64,000 nt of DNA from an uncultured Dehalococcoidia bacterium. Its GTDB lineage: Bacteria > Chloroflexota > Dehalococcoidia > Lucifugimonadales > UBA3495. The notes under the pieces are model-generated. The model had not been told where the DNA came from. It made no database searches and saw only the letters and a list, made by a program, of their open reading frames with translations. Below are positions 25,440 through 34,634 of this stretch, piece by piece. The stretch is taken from contig CATOSK010000001.1 in assembly GCA_951812535.1 (NCBI GenBank), positions 62,001-126,000 of the forward strand, given 5' to 3'. Each line of letters begins with the position of its first letter. Within the stretch, counting starts at the first letter, position 1. Both the position numbers and the translations under genes were made by a program.

Positions 25440-26318
25440 TCACGGTGGGCCGTCGCCCAGCAAGGCGGCGAGGCCGCCGGTCAACCCCGGGCAGGCAATG
25501 CCCAGGGCGGTCGTGCTGGCCTCGCAGTCAAGCCCCAGTATTTCGGGACGGGCGGCCGGTTCCCGCTTCGGAACAACCAGGTTACGGTCCAATCCGAAGG
25601 TGGCGGCCACTTCCTGGGAAAAGGCCATCATGGTAACCCAGTCCCCTCCGGCGATGTGGTGAATGCCTGGGAATTTCCCTTCGACCAGGGCTGTAATCCC
25701 ATCCACGAGATGTTCCACGTAGACCGGCGTCCGGTAGACATCGGTTGGAGCGTAGTAGGGTTGTCCGCCACCCAGGCGGTCTATCAGCCAGGGAAGGAAG
25801 TTGCGTTTGCCCGGGTGGGGCCACCCGTAGACGATGCTGGTGCGGATTATGCTCCAGTCCGCGGCCAACTCAGCCACCCGTCGCTCCGCCTCGTACTTGG
25901 TACGGCCGTAGTGGGTTGCGGGATTCGGGGTGTCGTGCTCCCGGTAGGGGCCGTTGGCGCCGTCAAAGACATACTCGGTGGACATGAAGACAAGCCTGGC
26001 GCCGCTTTGTCGGCAGAGCCGCGCCACGGTTTCGGTCCCGGCAACGTTGACCGATGTGGCCAGGTCCGGCTCCCGCTCCGCCGTGTTCACGTCGGCCATC
26101 GCGGCCAGGTGCACCACCACATCGGGCTGGACGGAACAGAACAACCGGTCCAGGTATGGCGGTTCAGTCAGGTCGAGCCTGTGCCAGGAGTTGCCGTCTT
26201 CCGGCGGAGGCTGGGACAGGAAGGTCCCGGCAATGGAGTGAGCGGCGGTTTCCGACAGTCGCCGGACCAGGTGACGCCCGATGAATCCGCTGCCCCCGAT
26301 GACGAGCACCCGCGCCAT
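25440..26318 (-). CDS. RmlD-like NAD(P)-dependent sugar reductase (SDR)
   Basis: 292-residue extended-type SDR similar to dTDP-4-dehydrorhamnose reductase. GGSGFIGRH at the N terminus binds NAD(P); VVHLAAMADVNTAEREPDLATSVNVAGTETVARLC, FMSTEYVFDGANGPYREHD and the catalytic YGRTK are diagnostic. RmlD makes dTDP-rhamnose for cell-surface glycans. No other rml genes are nearby, so a related role (SAM or sugar epimer) is possible. AAGGAGGAG precedes the ATG. Confidence 0.87.
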   Translation of the reverse strand: MARVLVIGGSGFIGRHLVRRLSETAAHSIAGTFLSQPPPEDGNSWHRLDLTEPPYLDRLFCSVQPDVVVHLAAMADVNTAEREPDLATSVNVAGTETVARLCRQSGARLVFMSTEYVFDGANGPYREHDTPNPATHYGRTKYEAERRVAELAADWSIIRTSIVYGWPHPGKRNFLPWLIDRLGGGQPYYAPTDVYRTPVYVEHLVDGITALVEGKFPGIHHIAGGDWVTMMAFSQEVAATFGLDRNLVVPKREPAARPEILGLDCEASTTALGIACPGLTGGLAALLGDGPP

Positions 26319-26531
26319 GACTCCTCCTTATGCCCCCGCTGGGGGAGTTGGTTGGCCCCATTATATGGTCAAGGCCGGTTGCTCGCAGTTGAGCGCGGCG
26401 GCCATGCCCTGCGGATTGCGGGCCCGGTCCCGGCGGAACGGCAGGTTGGGAGAACTTTTGCCCGGGGCCCAGCGTAACGTTGTTTAATACGGCAGGTCCC
26501 GCATGGCCTGTGGGAATACAAGGAGTGAATC

Positions 26532-27968
26532 GTGAGGTTTCGGAAGACCAGGGCATCGTGGGCAGGGATGTTGGCCGGGCTGATGCTCGCGTTGCCGGTG
26601 TTGGCGGCCTGCGGTTTGGAACCCTCATCGCCGCCACCCGCTGCTACCCAGGCTTCGGATTCGCCAATGGCGGAGGCAACACTTCCTCCAACACCAGAGC
26701 CTGCCGTGACACCGGACATTCCGGCTCCCGGCCCAACAGTCCCGTCAGCGGCCCCGCCGGCGCCAACGGCTGCGCCTGCATACCCGCCCGTCACGGACGC
26801 ATCCGCGGCCCGGGGGGAACTTCAGGAAGCGGCCTTCAGGTACTTGCGGGAGCTGGCCGAGGGCCTTGGCCCCAGGGAAAGTTCAACGGCGGAGGAGAAA
26901 GCGGCGGCGGATTTCCTGGCCGCGACCTTCACCGAATTGGGCTATTCGCCTTCTCTCCTAGAATTTGAGGAGACATCCCTGGAGGCGTCGCTCACGGTGG
27001 ACGCTCCGGTGGGTTGGGGGGAGGATGCGCCGAGGGCGAGGCCGCTAACCGGGTCTTCCCCGGGCAACATATCTGGCTTCGTGGAGTTCGTCGGGCTGGC
27101 CAGGGAAGAAGACATACCGGAGGAAGGGCTGGATGGCAAGATCGCGCTGATTGAAAGGGGGGAAATTTCCTTCGGCAGCAAGGTGGATCGTGTGCGTAAT
27201 GCCGGCGCTGAGGCGGCGATAGTCTTTAACAACCAGCCCGGAGGGTTTCAGGGGTCCCTGGGCAGAAGGGGAGCAATCCCCGCGGTGGCTATATCCCAGG
27301 CCAACGGGGTCAGAATCAAGGAATTGATGGCCGAGGATCGTATAGAAGTTACTTTGACGGTGGAAGAAACGGCCGAACCGTCGCAGAACCTGATAGCCGA
27401 GTTGCCGGGGACCGGTGACGGGGTGGTCGTGGTGGGGGCCCATTACGACACGACTCCAGGCTCCATTGGGGCCAGCGACAACGCTTCCGGGATGGGGGTG
27501 TTGCTGGCGCTGGCGGAGGAACTGGCCGGCCGGTCCTTCCCCTTCACGCTGCGGTTCATCGCTTTCGGAGCGGAGGAAACCGGGCTGAACGGCAGCGATC
27601 ATTACGTGGACTCACTTTCCAGAGATGAACTGTCCAGCATCTACGCGATGATCAACATAGATGCCATTGGCAGCGGCAGGACCGTGTCCGTCAGCGGCGA
27701 CCGGTGGTTGACCAGCTATGTGTCGGACTACGCTTCCGGGACGGGGGTCAGTGTAGAAGTAAGCCGGCGGGTGGGCGGCGGCAGCGACCACGCCAACTTC
27801 CGCAACGCGGCGGTGCCGGTGTTGTTCTTCATCGGCGATGACCTTTCCCGGATCAACTCACCGCGGGACACGATGGAACACATCAACGCGGAGTTGCTGG
27901 GAGATACCGCTGCGGTCGTGTTGGACCTCCTCCTCTCCGTCGACCAACTTCCGGCCTACGGCCAATAA
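26532..27968 (+). CDS. Lipoprotein M28-family zinc aminopeptidase with PA domain
   Basis: 478 residues, exported and lipid-anchored: signal peptide ending LPVLAAC (Cys27), then a Pro/Thr/Ala linker to about residue 90. A PA insertion (about 170-275) precedes the peptidase core. Co-catalytic zinc ligands are His304 (HYDT), bridging Asp316 (ASDNASG), Glu348-349 (GAEETG) with base and ligand, Asp377 (NIDAIG) and His450 (DTMEHIN). It would release N-terminal amino acids from extracellular peptides. GTG start with AAGGAG 6 nt upstream. Confidence 0.92.
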   Translation: MRFRKTRASWAGMLAGLMLALPVLAACGLEPSSPPPAATQASDSPMAEATLPPTPEPAVTPDIPAPGPTVPSAAPPAPTAAPAYPPVTDASAARGELQEAAFRYLRELAEGLGPRESSTAEEKAAADFLAATFTELGYSPSLLEFEETSLEASLTVDAPVGWGEDAPRARPLTGSSPGNISGFVEFVGLAREEDIPEEGLDGKIALIERGEISFGSKVDRVRNAGAEAAIVFNNQPGGFQGSLGRRGAIPAVAISQANGVRIKELMAEDRIEVTLTVEETAEPSQNLIAELPGTGDGVVVVGAHYDTTPGSIGASDNASGMGVLLALAEELAGRSFPFTLRFIAFGAEETGLNGSDHYVDSLSRDELSSIYAMINIDAIGSGRTVSVSGDRWLTSYVSDYASGTGVSVEVSRRVGGGSDHANFRNAAVPVLFFIGDDLSRINSPRDTMEHINAELLGDTAAVVLDLLLSVDQLPAYGQ

Positions 27969-28072
27969 CCCGGTCCGCCTGCTCCTCCGGGTGGCCGGCT
28001 TGTCCTGTACCGCCAGCCATCGGGCTCCGGCGTGGTAATATGCGGGCAACCAAGACCCCATAGGAGGATGTT

Positions 28073-29089
28073 ATGGCTCCTGGAGGACTGGACTGGCTGG
28101 CGAAAACCGTTGAGGAAACCCTGGAGCCCGAGATTCCCATCTGTGACCCCCACCACCACTTCTGGGTATCGCGGCCGGAGCCGGTGGACTACCAGCGCTA
28201 CCTCCTGCCGGAGTTGGCCGAGGACGTGAACAGCGGACATAACGTCCGCTCCACGGTCTTCATCGAGGTGCGGTGCAACTACCGGGAAGAGGGGCCGGAG
28301 GAGATGCGGCCGGTGGGCGAGGTGGAGTACATCGAGACCATCGCGGCGGAAAGCGCCACCGGGAGTCACGGCGCGACGCGGGCGGCGGCGGCGATTATCG
28401 GGCACGCTGACCTGAAGTTGGGGGAAGGAGTGAGGCCGGTGCTGGAGGCGATGCGAGAGGCCAGCCCAGGCCGGTTCCGGGGCGTGCGCCATTCGGTCGG
28501 GTGGGACGAAAGCCCGGACCTGGCCAACCGGGATATAAAGGGAGCATTGGGCACCGAGGGCTACCGGACCGGGGCCAGGGTTCTGTCCGATATGGGGCTG
28601 GTCCTGGAAAACTCCCTGTATTTCCACCAGTTGGGCGAGTTGGCTGATTTCGCCCGGGCCGTCCCCAGCCTGACCATCGTCCTGAACCACATCGGCGGGT
28701 TGTGCCGCATCGGCCCCTACGCCAACCGCGACGACGAAGTCCTGCCGGCCTGGCGGGAGGGAGTGGCCGAGGTGGCCCAGTGTCCCAACGTTATTATGAA
28801 GCTGGGAGGAGTGGGCCAACTCCGCTACGGGTACTACTGGGACCTGCGGGAAACTCCCATCGGGTCCGAGGAGCTGGCGGGAGCTCTGAAGCCGTTGATG
28901 GACCACTGCATTGAGCAGTTTGGTCCGAACCGCTGCATGTTCGAAAGCAACTTCCCGGTGGACAAGCCGTCCTACTCCTACAACGTGCTGTTCAACGCCT
29001 TCAAGCGCCTTTCCCGGGACTACTCGGCGGGGGAGCGGGCCGCCATGTTCCATGACACGGCGGCCCGGGTTTACTCGATTAACGTCTAA
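28073..29089 (+). CDS. Amidohydrolase family 2 protein (TIM-barrel hydrolase)
   Basis: 338-residue metal-dependent hydrolase/decarboxylase of the amidohydrolase-2 type (ACMSD, 2-pyrone-4,6-dicarboxylate lactonase relatives). The N-terminal ICDPHHHFWV (His27-29) gives the first metal histidines, LNHIGGLCRIGPY a central barrel motif and RCMFESNFPVDKPSY the C-terminal catalytic strand. AGGAGG precedes the ATG. Followed by an LLM oxidoreductase and a crotonase on the same strand, suggesting a ring-cleavage pathway; the specific lactone or acid is unknown. Confidence 0.85.
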   Translation: MAPGGLDWLAKTVEETLEPEIPICDPHHHFWVSRPEPVDYQRYLLPELAEDVNSGHNVRSTVFIEVRCNYREEGPEEMRPVGEVEYIETIAAESATGSHGATRAAAAIIGHADLKLGEGVRPVLEAMREASPGRFRGVRHSVGWDESPDLANRDIKGALGTEGYRTGARVLSDMGLVLENSLYFHQLGELADFARAVPSLTIVLNHIGGLCRIGPYANRDDEVLPAWREGVAEVAQCPNVIMKLGGVGQLRYGYYWDLRETPIGSEELAGALKPLMDHCIEQFGPNRCMFESNFPVDKPSYSYNVLFNAFKRLSRDYSAGERAAMFHDTAARVYSINV

Positions 29090-29171
29090 CTGATGACGTA
29101 TAACTGAAAATGCGTAAGAAGGCCGGTTGACGGGATGGTTTTCGAGCCGGCCACGAAATAGGGAGGGACAA

Positions 29172-30023
29172 ATGTCCGTTGGATTGGTAGTGCCATTGCC
29201 CGCGTACACCCTGGACCCGGCGTTCATCGCCAAGAAGGCAGAGGACCTCGGGTTCGAGTCCATCTGGTACCACGAGCATCCCATTCTGCCGGTAAACAGC
29301 GCCAGCCCCTTCCCCGCCACCGGCGGTGAAATCCCCTGGACTTACCGGCACTTTTCCGAGCCCTACATCGCCCTGGCCATGGCGGCGGCGGTAACCGAGC
29401 GGATCAAGCTGTGCACCGGCATCACGCTGGTGCCGGAACGCAACCCGCTGATCCTAGCCAAGCAGATCTCGGTGCTGGACCTCCACAGCCAGGGCAGGTT
29501 CGTCTTTGGGGTCGGATCGGGGTGGAACCGGGAGGAGACCACGATGATGGGCGGGGACTTCGACCACCGGTGGACCCAGGCCCGGGAGGCGGTTCTCGCG
29601 CTGAAGGAATTGTGGACCAAGGACGAGGCGGAGTTCCACGGGCGGTACTACGACTTCCCGCCGGTCTACATGTATCCCAAGCCGGTCCAGAAACCGCACC
29701 CGCCGGTCCTGCTGGGCGGGAACGCTCCCAACGTGCTCCAGCGGGTTGCCAGGTGGGCCGATGGATGGCTGCCCAACCGGATTACTCCCGAGAGGGTGGA
29801 GGACGGACGCCAACGGCTGGACGCCCTGGCTGCCGAGCGGGGACGGGACCCGGCCTCGGTAACGATTTCCGTTTTCGGTCAACCCCCGGAGACGACCCGG
29901 GAAACGGTTGACTCGCTCCTGAACGCGGGCGCAACGAGGGTTTCAGTTTGGGCGAATCACTGCGACACCGAGAGGGAGATGGGGGAACAACTGGAGAGGA
30001 TGGCCGAGACATTGGTCCGGTGA
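29172..30023 (+). CDS. LLM-class F420/FMN-dependent oxidoreductase
   Basis: 283 residues. Luciferase-fold motifs GFESIWYHEHPILPV, IKLCTGITLVPERNPLILAKQISVLDLHSQGRFVFGVGSGWNREE, and KPHPPVLLGGNAPNVLQRVARWADGW are typical of the short F420-type LLM subfamily (TIGR03619-like). The start has GGGAGGGA 6 nt upstream. It sits between an amidohydrolase and a 6-oxocamphor-hydrolase-like crotonase and may oxidise a cyclic substrate. F420 versus FMN use cannot be settled by eye. Confidence 0.87.
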   Translation: MSVGLVVPLPAYTLDPAFIAKKAEDLGFESIWYHEHPILPVNSASPFPATGGEIPWTYRHFSEPYIALAMAAAVTERIKLCTGITLVPERNPLILAKQISVLDLHSQGRFVFGVGSGWNREETTMMGGDFDHRWTQAREAVLALKELWTKDEAEFHGRYYDFPPVYMYPKPVQKPHPPVLLGGNAPNVLQRVARWADGWLPNRITPERVEDGRQRLDALAAERGRDPASVTISVFGQPPETTRETVDSLLNAGATRVSVWANHCDTEREMGEQLERMAETLVR

Positions 30024-30138
30024 TCCGGCAGAGGCTTGACGAGGTTGAAGGAACGGGGCTGCCGGGCATGGACCGGTGGCCCCGCCTTCTGATTGGTGGC
30101 GCCGTTCCAGCGACATTCCAGGGGATAGGAGGTTTCCA

Positions 30139-30909
30139 ATGGCAAGGTTCGAGGATTACGCCGAAAGGTTCCAGTATGTCCGGTTGGATAGGACTGAAGG
30201 GATCCTGCAGATGACCTTCCACAGCGACGGGGACACCCTCCAATGGGGCGCCGGTCCCCACTCCGAGTTGCCCGAGGTCTTCCACGCGGTGGGCTCCGAC
30301 CCGGAAACCAAGGTGGTGATTATGACCGGGGCAGGCGACGGCTTCACCGGCCCGGCGGGCAGCAGCGCCACGGTGCCGCGCCGAACTCCCGAGCAGTGGG
30401 ATGGAACATACTGGGAGGGCAAGCACCTGTTGGGAAACCTGCTCAACATCGAAGTGCCGGTGATCGCCGCCGTCAATGGCCCCGCCCTACGCCACTCCGA
30501 GCTGCCTCTGTTGAGCGACATCGTCCTGGCGGCGCCCCATACGACCTTTCAGGACTCGGGGCACTTCATGAGCGGGCTCACCCCGGGCGACGGAATGCAC
30601 ATCATCTATCCGCTGCTGCTGGGGATGAACCGGGGCAGGTACTTTCTGTTAACGGGGCAGAAGCTGGACGCGGAGCAAGCCCGGGAATTGGGTTTGGTGG
30701 CGGAGGTCCTGCCGCAAGCGGACCTGGTTCCCCGCGCTTGGGAACTGGCTCGTCAACTGGCCCAGCAACCCAGGCTGGTCCTCCGTTACTCCAGGGCTCT
30801 GCTCACCCACAAGCTGAAGCAGGAACTCCATGACCTGCTGGGCTACGGCCTGGCCCTGGAAGGTCTTGGCTCCGCCCAGGACTACCTGGACCGGGGACAG
30901 GGCCGGTAA
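30139..30909 (+). CDS. Crotonase-fold hydrolase, 6-oxocamphor hydrolase-like
   Basis: 256-residue enoyl-CoA hydratase superfamily member. The oxyanion-hole segments are VVIMTGAGDGFTG and AVNGPALRHSELPLLSDIVLAA. His119, Asp139 and His142 (FQDSGHF) are at positions matching the catalytic His/Asp set of 6-oxocamphor hydrolase, a beta-diketone C-C hydrolase, rather than the two Glu of enoyl-CoA hydratase. The early HSDGDTLQWGAGPHSELPEVF also matches that branch. AGGAGG precedes the ATG. It likely cleaves a cyclic or linear diketone formed upstream. Confidence 0.83.
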   Translation: MARFEDYAERFQYVRLDRTEGILQMTFHSDGDTLQWGAGPHSELPEVFHAVGSDPETKVVIMTGAGDGFTGPAGSSATVPRRTPEQWDGTYWEGKHLLGNLLNIEVPVIAAVNGPALRHSELPLLSDIVLAAPHTTFQDSGHFMSGLTPGDGMHIIYPLLLGMNRGRYFLLTGQKLDAEQARELGLVAEVLPQADLVPRAWELARQLAQQPRLVLRYSRALLTHKLKQELHDLLGYGLALEGLGSAQDYLDRGQGR

Positions 30910-30964
30910 CCCGCCGCCATGCAGTGCAGAGGCACACCGGAAGCGGGTGCTGATTGGGAAGCCG

Positions 30965-31708
30965 TCAGTCCTCAGCGGGAGCCTTAGGACCCGGCAACCG
31001 GTTGGCGATCAATGCGATTCCAATTGCCGTCAGCCACGCCGTGAAAGCGACGCCGCTGAATCGGTGTATGGGAACCAGGGCGTCGGACCAGATCAGCTGC
31101 ATTCCTATTCCGATGGCGACGGAAAACAGTGCAGACCACTTCCAGACCCCCCCGGCCTTCCATTGGTGCAATGCCGACCAGGCCAGGGCCAGCCCCGCCA
31201 GTGAAAACCCGGCGGTTCCGGTAAGCCAACGCGCTTGGGCAACCGTCTGGGCCGGTGTTCCGGGCATCCCGCCGGCTACGACGTGGGAGAATTCCAGGGC
31301 CATTGCGGTCAGGACCAACGCCAACAGGCCGGAGAGGGCCGTGACCCCGCCCGACACGGCGAAGATTGCTACAACCGGCTGGGGCAGATGCCGACGCCGC
31401 ACCAACCGCGTGCGCAGCAGGAGCAGGGCAGCGCCGGTCAGGGCAACTCCCGAAAGCATCCTGGCAAGCCCGCTGACCCCGTAGAGGACCCAATGGTCGG
31501 CGATGGCGGTCAGGGAAGCTGCAAGATTGGGTTGGTCAGCGCCGGACATGACCCGTCCGGCGATCATTACGATAGTCGCGGCCGTCCCGACCACCAGCAA
31601 TAGCCCTGCCCACAGCTCCGCCTTGCCGGTGTCTGCGCCGACGCCTGGCGTCTGAGCTGGTTCCGGGTTTGCTGGTTCCGGGTTTGAATGAATGGGATTG
31701 GTGTGCAT
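30965..31708 (-). CDS. Hypothetical six-span membrane protein
   Basis: 247 residues from the favoured ATG (MHTNPIHSN); a longer TTG frame adds 36 residues. A Pro/Glu/Asn-rich cytoplasmic N terminus is followed by six hydrophobic segments, the first AELWAGLLLVVGTAATIVMIAG and the last FSGVAFTAWLTAIGIALIA. No known domain is recognised. It converges with the crotonase gene. Confidence 0.6.
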   Translation of the reverse strand: MHTNPIHSNPEPANPEPAQTPGVGADTGKAELWAGLLLVVGTAATIVMIAGRVMSGADQPNLAASLTAIADHWVLYGVSGLARMLSGVALTGAALLLLRTRLVRRRHLPQPVVAIFAVSGGVTALSGLLALVLTAMALEFSHVVAGGMPGTPAQTVAQARWLTGTAGFSLAGLALAWSALHQWKAGGVWKWSALFSVAIGIGMQLIWSDALVPIHRFSGVAFTAWLTAIGIALIANRLPGPKAPAED

Positions 31709-32357
31709 CGTTGGGAGCGCGATGTTCCTGGGCCCCATTTCGCCGGCTTGAGGCCCCAAAGGGTTGCGGCTTTCCGGAAGGAGGTGGTCCGTCCGGTCAG
31801 GCCCGGAGCCGTTCAACCGCCTTCTCCAACCACATTGTACGTCACAGCGGCACCCGTCCGCATTTCAAGGTTGCTCAAGCCCGTAGCGCCGGTTGTTACG
31901 ATACCCGCATTCCGACCCCCAATTGGAATGCTCTGCGAAGCCGGAGAGGTTTCGCTTGTAGGTTTTCATGCCCGGAAGGTTATAATCTGGAGCCAGTGTG
32001 TAGCCCCCATCAAGGGAACTGGCCGGGCGGCGTCCTGGGGTCGGGAGCCGGGCTTCGGCGTCAAGCCGGCAGTTGCAAGGTCCCGGGCAGAGTCGGCCGT
32101 TGGCTTGGGGTACAGAGATTATAATAGGTCCGAAATCCGGACGGCGGCGGTGGGCATTCCCGTCGCACTTGGAACACACCACCATGTTGATGCCGCAACC
32201 TGGCTTATGTCCTTTATATCAGCAACTATTGTATAATGATAAGGTCAAGCCAGTTAGCCTCTGGGGGTCGTCGGATGGAGGCGGCATTCCAGGCATCGGG
32301 AAAGCCCCGGGAAATAGAACGCGATTGCCCTCGGTGAGGGGTGTGGAGGAATAGCAC
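31709..32357. other. Long intergenic region ahead of the MMPL transporter
   Basis: No convincing gene in either direction. It holds three exact TATAAT hexamers on the plus strand (31981, 32120, 32232). The first has TTGTAG 19 nt upstream; none has an ideal -35. GC content falls near these sites. The downstream gene has GGAGG 8 nt before a TTG start. Confidence 0.4.
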
Positions 32358-34541
32358 TTGACTGAATCGTTGGCGCGCATTTGTTCCCGAAGGCCGTTGG
32401 TGGTCATCGGCGTTTGGGTGATTCTGCTGTTCGTGAGCGGGGCGCTCAGCGCAAACTTGCTGTCCACCGCAACCACCACCGAACTGAAACAGTCCGGAGG
32501 TGCAGATTCGCAATTGGCTGCCGAATTGCTTGAGGAAAAGCTGCGGCCGAAACGGATAATTGAATCGGTTGTAGTCCAGTCTGAGAACTATACGGTGGAT
32601 GACCCGGAGTTCAGGCAACAAGTCGAAGTGTTGTTCGGTGGGATCGCCGGGCTGGGCCCCGAGATCGTCCTTGGGGGGCAACACTACTATATGGCCGAGG
32701 ATGCTAGGCTGGTTTCGGCCGACCGCAGGACGACACTCATTCCCCTTTTCATGGCAGGGGATTTCGACGAGGCCGGGAAAAACGTGAGCGAGGTTATCCA
32801 CATAGTGGAGGAAGCCAACGCCAGCGGTGACTTCCGGGTGCTCATTGTTGGCGAATCCAGCATCTCACACGAGGCCAACGAATTCGCCGAGGAGGACCTG
32901 CGGCAAGGGGAAGCCATTGGAATTCCAGTGGCGTTGATCATTCTTCTCGTTCTGTTCGGCACCGTGGCGGCCGCGTTGGTGCCGATAGGCCTGGCAGTGG
33001 TGGCCATAGTCATTGCCCTGGGGTTGGCGGCCTTGATTGGCCAGGTGTTCGAGTTGGTGTTTTTCATCCAGATGATGATTACCATGATCGGTCTGGCGGT
33101 CGGCATTGACTACTCGCTGTTCATAATTTCCCGCTTCCGGGAAGAAATGAACCGAGGTCTGTCCAAGCGGGAAGCAGTGCAGAGGACCGGCGCGACGGCT
33201 GGCCGGACCGTCCTGTTCAGCGGCGTGACCGTCGTCATTGCCCTCTTCGGCATGCTCATAGTTCCCTCTTCCTTCTTCCAATCCCTGGGGCTTGGGGCAA
33301 TTTTGGCCGTCATTGTTGCGATGCTGGCGACGCTAACCCTGTTGCCAGCGGTTCTCTCCCTGCTCGGCACCAAGATAAACCTGCTCCCGATTCCATTCGT
33401 CGGCAGGGTCAATACCGAGGGTTCCGATACCAACGACCACGGCTTCTGGGAAGTGACCACCCGGGCAGTGACGAGGTTCCCTATCGTAAGCGTCCTGGCC
33501 ATCGGGGTACCCCTCTTGGTGGTGACGTTCTTCTACTTCCAGATCCAGACGGGGTTGAACGGTGTGGATACTTTCCCCGAGGGCTCTCAGACTAGGGAAG
33601 CCTTCTTTGTCCTGGAAAAGGAGTTCTCGTTCGGGTTGGTGAATCCGGTTGAGGTGGTCATTAGCGGTGACATCAACAGCCCGCCAGTGCAGGAAGCGTT
33701 AGACAAGCTGCGAACAGGGCTTCATGAGTCACAGGATTTCCCGCTGCCGCCAGCAGAGTTGGAGGTCAATCCTGCGGAAGACCTGGCCTTGCTTCAGGTG
33801 GCGATTCCCGGAGAGCCGCGCAGCCAAGCAACGGTGGACGTCATAACCGGCCTCCGGGAAGAGATCATTCCCGCCGCCTTTTCGGGCGTTTCTGCCGATG
33901 TTTACGTAGGTGGAGTGGCGGCCAACGCCGCGGACTTCTTTGAAATTGTTGACCGTTACACGCCCATCGTCTTCGGCTTCGTGCTGGGCTTCAGCTTCCT
34001 TTTCCTGATGCTGGTTTTCCGATCGATAGTCATCGCCATAAAGGCGGTTGTCATGAACCTGTTGTCGGTCGGGGCTGCTTACGGCCTGTTGGTGCTGGTG
34101 TTCCAGAAGGGGGTGGCCGATGCCCTGCCCTTCTTCCAGCACGCCGAGGTGATAGATGCCTGGATACCACTGTTCCTGTTCTCCATCCTCTTCGGGCTCT
34201 CCATGGACTACCACGTCTTCCTGCTGAGCCGGGTTCGGGAGCGCTACGACCAAACCGGGGACAACACCCAGGCTGTTGCCTATGGGCTGCGGTCTACGGC
34301 AGGCCTGATTACGGGGGCCGCGCTCATCATGGTTGTGGTGTTCAGCGGTTTCGCGTCGGGAAAGACTATCATCAATCAGCAAGTTGGGTTCGGGTTGGCG
34401 GTGGCGATATTCCTGGATGCCACGCTGGTGCGATCGGTGTTAGTACCGGCAAGCATGGAGGTTCTGGGGAAGGGGAACTGGTACCTGCCGGGATTCCTGC
34501 GCTGGCTGCCCGATGTCCGGGTGGAGCCGGCTGAAGACTAG
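32358..34541 (+). CDS. MMPL/RND-family membrane transporter
   Basis: 727 residues with the duplicated layout of MMPL proteins: one N-terminal span, an extracytoplasmic domain of about 150 residues, five spans, and the same again. Diagnostic motifs occur in both halves: GLAVGIDYSLFIISRFREEMNRG with a following ATAGRTVLFSG, and ILFGLSMDYHVFLLSRVRERYD with AGLITGAALIM. Family members export lipids or hydrophobic compounds using the proton gradient. TTG start with GGAGG at good spacing; ATG is not available nearby. Codon/base composition is less GC-rich than in the flanking catabolic genes. Confidence 0.9.
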   Translation: MTESLARICSRRPLVVIGVWVILLFVSGALSANLLSTATTTELKQSGGADSQLAAELLEEKLRPKRIIESVVVQSENYTVDDPEFRQQVEVLFGGIAGLGPEIVLGGQHYYMAEDARLVSADRRTTLIPLFMAGDFDEAGKNVSEVIHIVEEANASGDFRVLIVGESSISHEANEFAEEDLRQGEAIGIPVALIILLVLFGTVAAALVPIGLAVVAIVIALGLAALIGQVFELVFFIQMMITMIGLAVGIDYSLFIISRFREEMNRGLSKREAVQRTGATAGRTVLFSGVTVVIALFGMLIVPSSFFQSLGLGAILAVIVAMLATLTLLPAVLSLLGTKINLLPIPFVGRVNTEGSDTNDHGFWEVTTRAVTRFPIVSVLAIGVPLLVVTFFYFQIQTGLNGVDTFPEGSQTREAFFVLEKEFSFGLVNPVEVVISGDINSPPVQEALDKLRTGLHESQDFPLPPAELEVNPAEDLALLQVAIPGEPRSQATVDVITGLREEIIPAAFSGVSADVYVGGVAANAADFFEIVDRYTPIVFGFVLGFSFLFLMLVFRSIVIAIKAVVMNLLSVGAAYGLLVLVFQKGVADALPFFQHAEVIDAWIPLFLFSILFGLSMDYHVFLLSRVRERYDQTGDNTQAVAYGLRSTAGLITGAALIMVVVFSGFASGKTIINQQVGFGLAVAIFLDATLVRSVLVPASMEVLGKGNWYLPGFLRWLPDVRVEPAED

Positions 34542-34634
34542 CGCCGGAGCAGGGGGAACAGGGAATGTGTGTCCCCTCCGTGGCAGCCTTGAATATTAGA
34601 GAAACTCATTTCCTCAGGGGAGGTGCAGCCACTG

